DNA from: Clostridia bacterium
Lineage (GTDB): Bacteria; Bacillota; Clostridia; Christensenellales; Aristaeellaceae
Assembly (NCBI GenBank): GCA_017534885.1
Contig: JAFXVR010000052.1
Coordinates: 1 to 37,580, forward strand
Length of the DNA: 37,580 nt
Reading direction: 5' to 3'
The notes beneath the pieces were generated by a model that saw nothing but the letters and a program-made list of their open reading frames with translations, ran no database searches and was not told the origin of the DNA. Of the stretch, positions 35,641 to 37,580 are shown in pieces. The translations under genes were made by a program, and so were the position numbers. Positions within the stretch are counted from its first letter, which is position 1. Every line of letters starts with the position of its first letter.

Positions 35641-37443
35641 ATGAAGAAACGGCTGACGGCGCTGATGCTGGCGCTGACCATGCTGCTGTCCCTGATGCCC
35701 ACCGTGGCTGAGGACGGCCTGGATCTGGATGCGCTGATGCAGCAGATCGAGGAGGAACCGAAGGGGCTCGAGGTGAGCCAGGTCACCTTTGAGATCAGTG
35801 ATGACAAGAAGTCGATTTTCATTGACCGGCCCGAGGTGAAGGGCTCGGATGACTACACCATCGCCTACAATATCTACGATGAGAACAGCCGTGCGGTCAA
35901 CTACTTCTACTCAAAGGAAGCGCGCGTGGCCGCGACGCCCGGCTACGGCGGGCTGTTCAACGTGTTTGTGGTGGTGACGGACGTGCCCACCGGCGAGCAG
36001 AACGTGCAGAACATCGGCTGGCAGAACCTGTCCTGGCCGATCGCCGACCAGCTGACCGTGGGCAGGGCGACCTACACGATCTCCCCGGACGGACAGTCCG
36101 TCTATGTCAACCGCCCCGAGCTGGCCTGCTGGAGCGGTTTTCTGACCATCGCGTACAACATTTATGACGACCAGTCCATGCCCGTCAACTACTTCTACTC
36201 CACAGAGTCCCGGGTGGCCGCCACCCCGGGCTACAGCGGCCTGTTCAACATCTTCATTGTGGTGACGGACACTGTGACGAGAGAGCAGAGCATCCAGAAC
36301 ATCGGCTGGCTCTGGCTGGGAGGCAGCCCGGTTGGGCCGACGGCGACGGCGACTGCCACCCCGACGCCGACACCGACGCCTACCCCGACGCCGACACCGA
36401 CACCTACGGCAACACCGACAGCGACACCTACGGCAACACCGACAGCGACACCGACACCGACAGCCACCCCCACCCCTACCAGAGCGCCTGACGGGCAATG
36501 CGGCCGAAACGTGTACTGGACATTGGAAGATGGTGTGCTGACCATCTATGGCAGCGGGCCGATGTATGATTATAGCTACGAAGATTATAGAGAATTCTAT
36601 GACCATAGTCCTTGGTGTGGTAACGCGAACATCAAAAAGCTGGAGATCAGCGGTGGTGTCACCTATATTGGCTTGGGCTCATTCTCTGGCTGCGCCGGTC
36701 TGACCAGCGTAACCATCGCAGATAGTGTCACAAGTATGGGGGTGGGTGCTTTCGCGGGATGCACCGGCCTGACCAGTATCACTATCCCAAACGGCATTAC
36801 CGGCATTGCGGATTATGCTTTCTATTGCTGCACCGGCCTGACCAGGTTCGCCATCCCGGACAGCGTTAAGGGCATTGGGGACAGTGCGTTTTATGGCTGC
36901 ACTGGCCTGACCAGCATTACCATTCCGGACAGCGTTAAACACATTGGGTGGGCAACATTCCTTGGCTGCACCGGCCTGACCAGCGTTACCATCGGGGACA
37001 GCGTTATCAGCATTTACGAAGCTGCTTTCTCTGGCTGCGTCGGCCTGACCAGCGTTACCATTCCGAACAGCGTCACCACCATTGGGAACTATGCGTTTGC
37101 GGGTTGCACTGGCCTGACCAGCGTTACCATCCCGGACAGCGTTACCACCATTGGCGAAGCTGCCTTCTCTGGCTGCGCCGGCCTGACCAGCGTTACCATC
37201 CCGAACAGCGTTACCACCATTGGCGAAGCTGCCTTCTCTGGCTGCGCCGGCCTGACCAGTGTTACCATTCCGGACAGCATTACCAGCATTGAGTACGGTA
37301 CGTTTACGAATTGTACCAGCTTGATCAGTGTTATCATCCCGGACAGCGTTAAAACCATTTGCTCTTGTGCTTTCGAAGGCTGCACCAGTCTAACCAGCGT
37401 TACCATAGGGAACGGTGTCACCAGTATTAGTGGCAACCCCTGA
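35641..37443 (+). CDS. Secreted BspA-like leucine-rich-repeat surface protein
   Basis: 600 aa. Signal peptide to about residue 23 (MKKRLTALMLALTMLLSLMP-TVA-ED). Two related beta-rich domains follow (about 45-127 and 133-222), each ending 'G-[YG]-x-G-L-F-N-[VI]-F' and 'Q-N-I-G-W'. A Thr/Pro/Ala linker of about 48 residues leads to a 'CGxxxYWTLEDGVLTIYGSG' segment that commonly precedes BspA-type repeats. About ten 23-residue LRR_5 repeats follow (LTSVTIPDSVTTIGEAAFSG pattern). GGAGG precedes the ATG. The protein stops at SISGNP, inside a repeat, with no cap or anchor, so the C-terminus may be truncated. Such proteins are adhesins or substrate binders in gut bacteria (family knowledge). Confidence 0.9.
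   Translation: MKKRLTALMLALTMLLSLMPTVAEDGLDLDALMQQIEEEPKGLEVSQVTFEISDDKKSIFIDRPEVKGSDDYTIAYNIYDENSRAVNYFYSKEARVAATPGYGGLFNVFVVVTDVPTGEQNVQNIGWQNLSWPIADQLTVGRATYTISPDGQSVYVNRPELACWSGFLTIAYNIYDDQSMPVNYFYSTESRVAATPGYSGLFNIFIVVTDTVTREQSIQNIGWLWLGGSPVGPTATATATPTPTPTPTPTPTPTPTATPTATPTATPTATPTPTATPTPTRAPDGQCGRNVYWTLEDGVLTIYGSGPMYDYSYEDYREFYDHSPWCGNANIKKLEISGGVTYIGLGSFSGCAGLTSVTIADSVTSMGVGAFAGCTGLTSITIPNGITGIADYAFYCCTGLTRFAIPDSVKGIGDSAFYGCTGLTSITIPDSVKHIGWATFLGCTGLTSVTIGDSVISIYEAAFSGCVGLTSVTIPNSVTTIGNYAFAGCTGLTSVTIPDSVTTIGEAAFSGCAGLTSVTIPNSVTTIGEAAFSGCAGLTSVTIPDSITSIEYGTFTNCTSLISVIIPDSVKTICSCAFEGCTSLTSVTIGNGVTSISGNP
36337..36483 (+). repeat. Hexanucleotide-rich Thr/Pro linker repeat
   Basis: Runs of ACxCCGACxCC-type units coding for (Thr-Pro)n and (Thr-Ala-Thr-Pro)n. 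It is prone to slippage, so the linker length may vary between strains. 37444-37580 holds no gene or clear signal. Confidence 0.85.
36660..37430 (+). repeat. Tandem 69-base leucine-rich-repeat units
   Basis: Coding repeats of 69 bases. Units starting at 37141 and 37210 are identical over their first 50 bases, showing a recent duplication. Confidence 0.85.
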
Positions 37444-37580
37444 TTAGCCTGTCAAAACCACCCTGCCGAACCCCTCCACAGCCTCTGCAAGGCTGAATGG
37501 AAGGCTCTTCGGGCTGTATTTCCAGCCAAACCGGCCTGTGAAAGGGCCCTTTGAGCCCTTATTCAGGCCAGAAGGGCAGA

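Noticed and set aside
36231..36545. Minus-strand frame of Val/Gly repeats opposite the Thr/Pro linker
   Set aside because: A by-product of the hexanucleotide repeat read on the other strand.

Overview
The window is GC-rich bacterial DNA. Several features point to an anaerobic Bacillota (Clostridia), perhaps a gut or rumen lineage near Christensenellales: the rpmH-rnpA-yidD-yidC-jag cluster, LplB/LplC-type sugar permeases, several near-perfect TTGACA-N17-TATAAT promoters, strong GGAGG ribosome binding sites, BspA-like leucine-rich repeats, and an F-type ATP synthase with a Na+-type c subunit. The lineage is inferred, because there is no 16S rRNA or other marker to fix it.

Layout. 0.2-1.9 kb (-): an oligopeptide-binding protein. 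2-2.5 kb: three copies of a palindromic dispersed repeat. 2.5-5.1 kb (+): a patatin-like hydrolase, a small unknown protein and a secreted zinc-ribbon protein. 5.3-8.6 kb (-): rpmH, rnpA, yidD, yidC and jag, coding for ribosomal protein L34, the RNase P protein, the membrane insertion machinery and an RNA-binding protein. They run from a perfect promoter, with a terminator-like hairpin between rpmH and rnpA. dnaA is not beside rpmH. 8.6-12.3 kb (-): a sugar ABC importer (two permeases and a binding protein). 12.5-17.2 kb (+): a secreted protein with five tandem OB-like repeats, enolase, and a solitary HipA-like kinase. 17.3-20.5 kb (-): a secreted 5'-nucleotidase-like protein, a ROK sugar kinase and a small membrane protein.

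20.6-21.0 kb holds a compact candidate type I toxin-antitoxin locus: a 28-residue holin-like peptide with its own promoter, faced by a perfect promoter that would make an antisense RNA. 21.3-28.8 kb (-) is a complete ATP synthase operon, atpIBEFHAGDC. It is interrupted twice by palindromic repeats. Its c subunit carries two glutamates in the ion site and its epsilon subunit lacks the C-terminal helical domain. 28.9-33.5 kb is an accessory patch: a MazF-like remnant, two Rpn-nuclease fragments, MITE-like elements, an ABC-F protein with one dead ATP site, an SCP2-like protein and a protein with an RRXRR-like N-terminus. 33.5-37.4 kb has a GH43 glycosidase with a small partner gene (-), and a large secreted leucine-rich-repeat protein (+).

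Two repeat families tie the window together. One is a ~62 bp two-hairpin element (seven copies) whose stems show compensatory changes. The other is a ~132 bp hairpin MITE (three copies). Functionally, imported peptides and sugars feed glycolysis (ROK kinase, enolase, GH43), and the ATP synthase couples energy to a probable sodium gradient.
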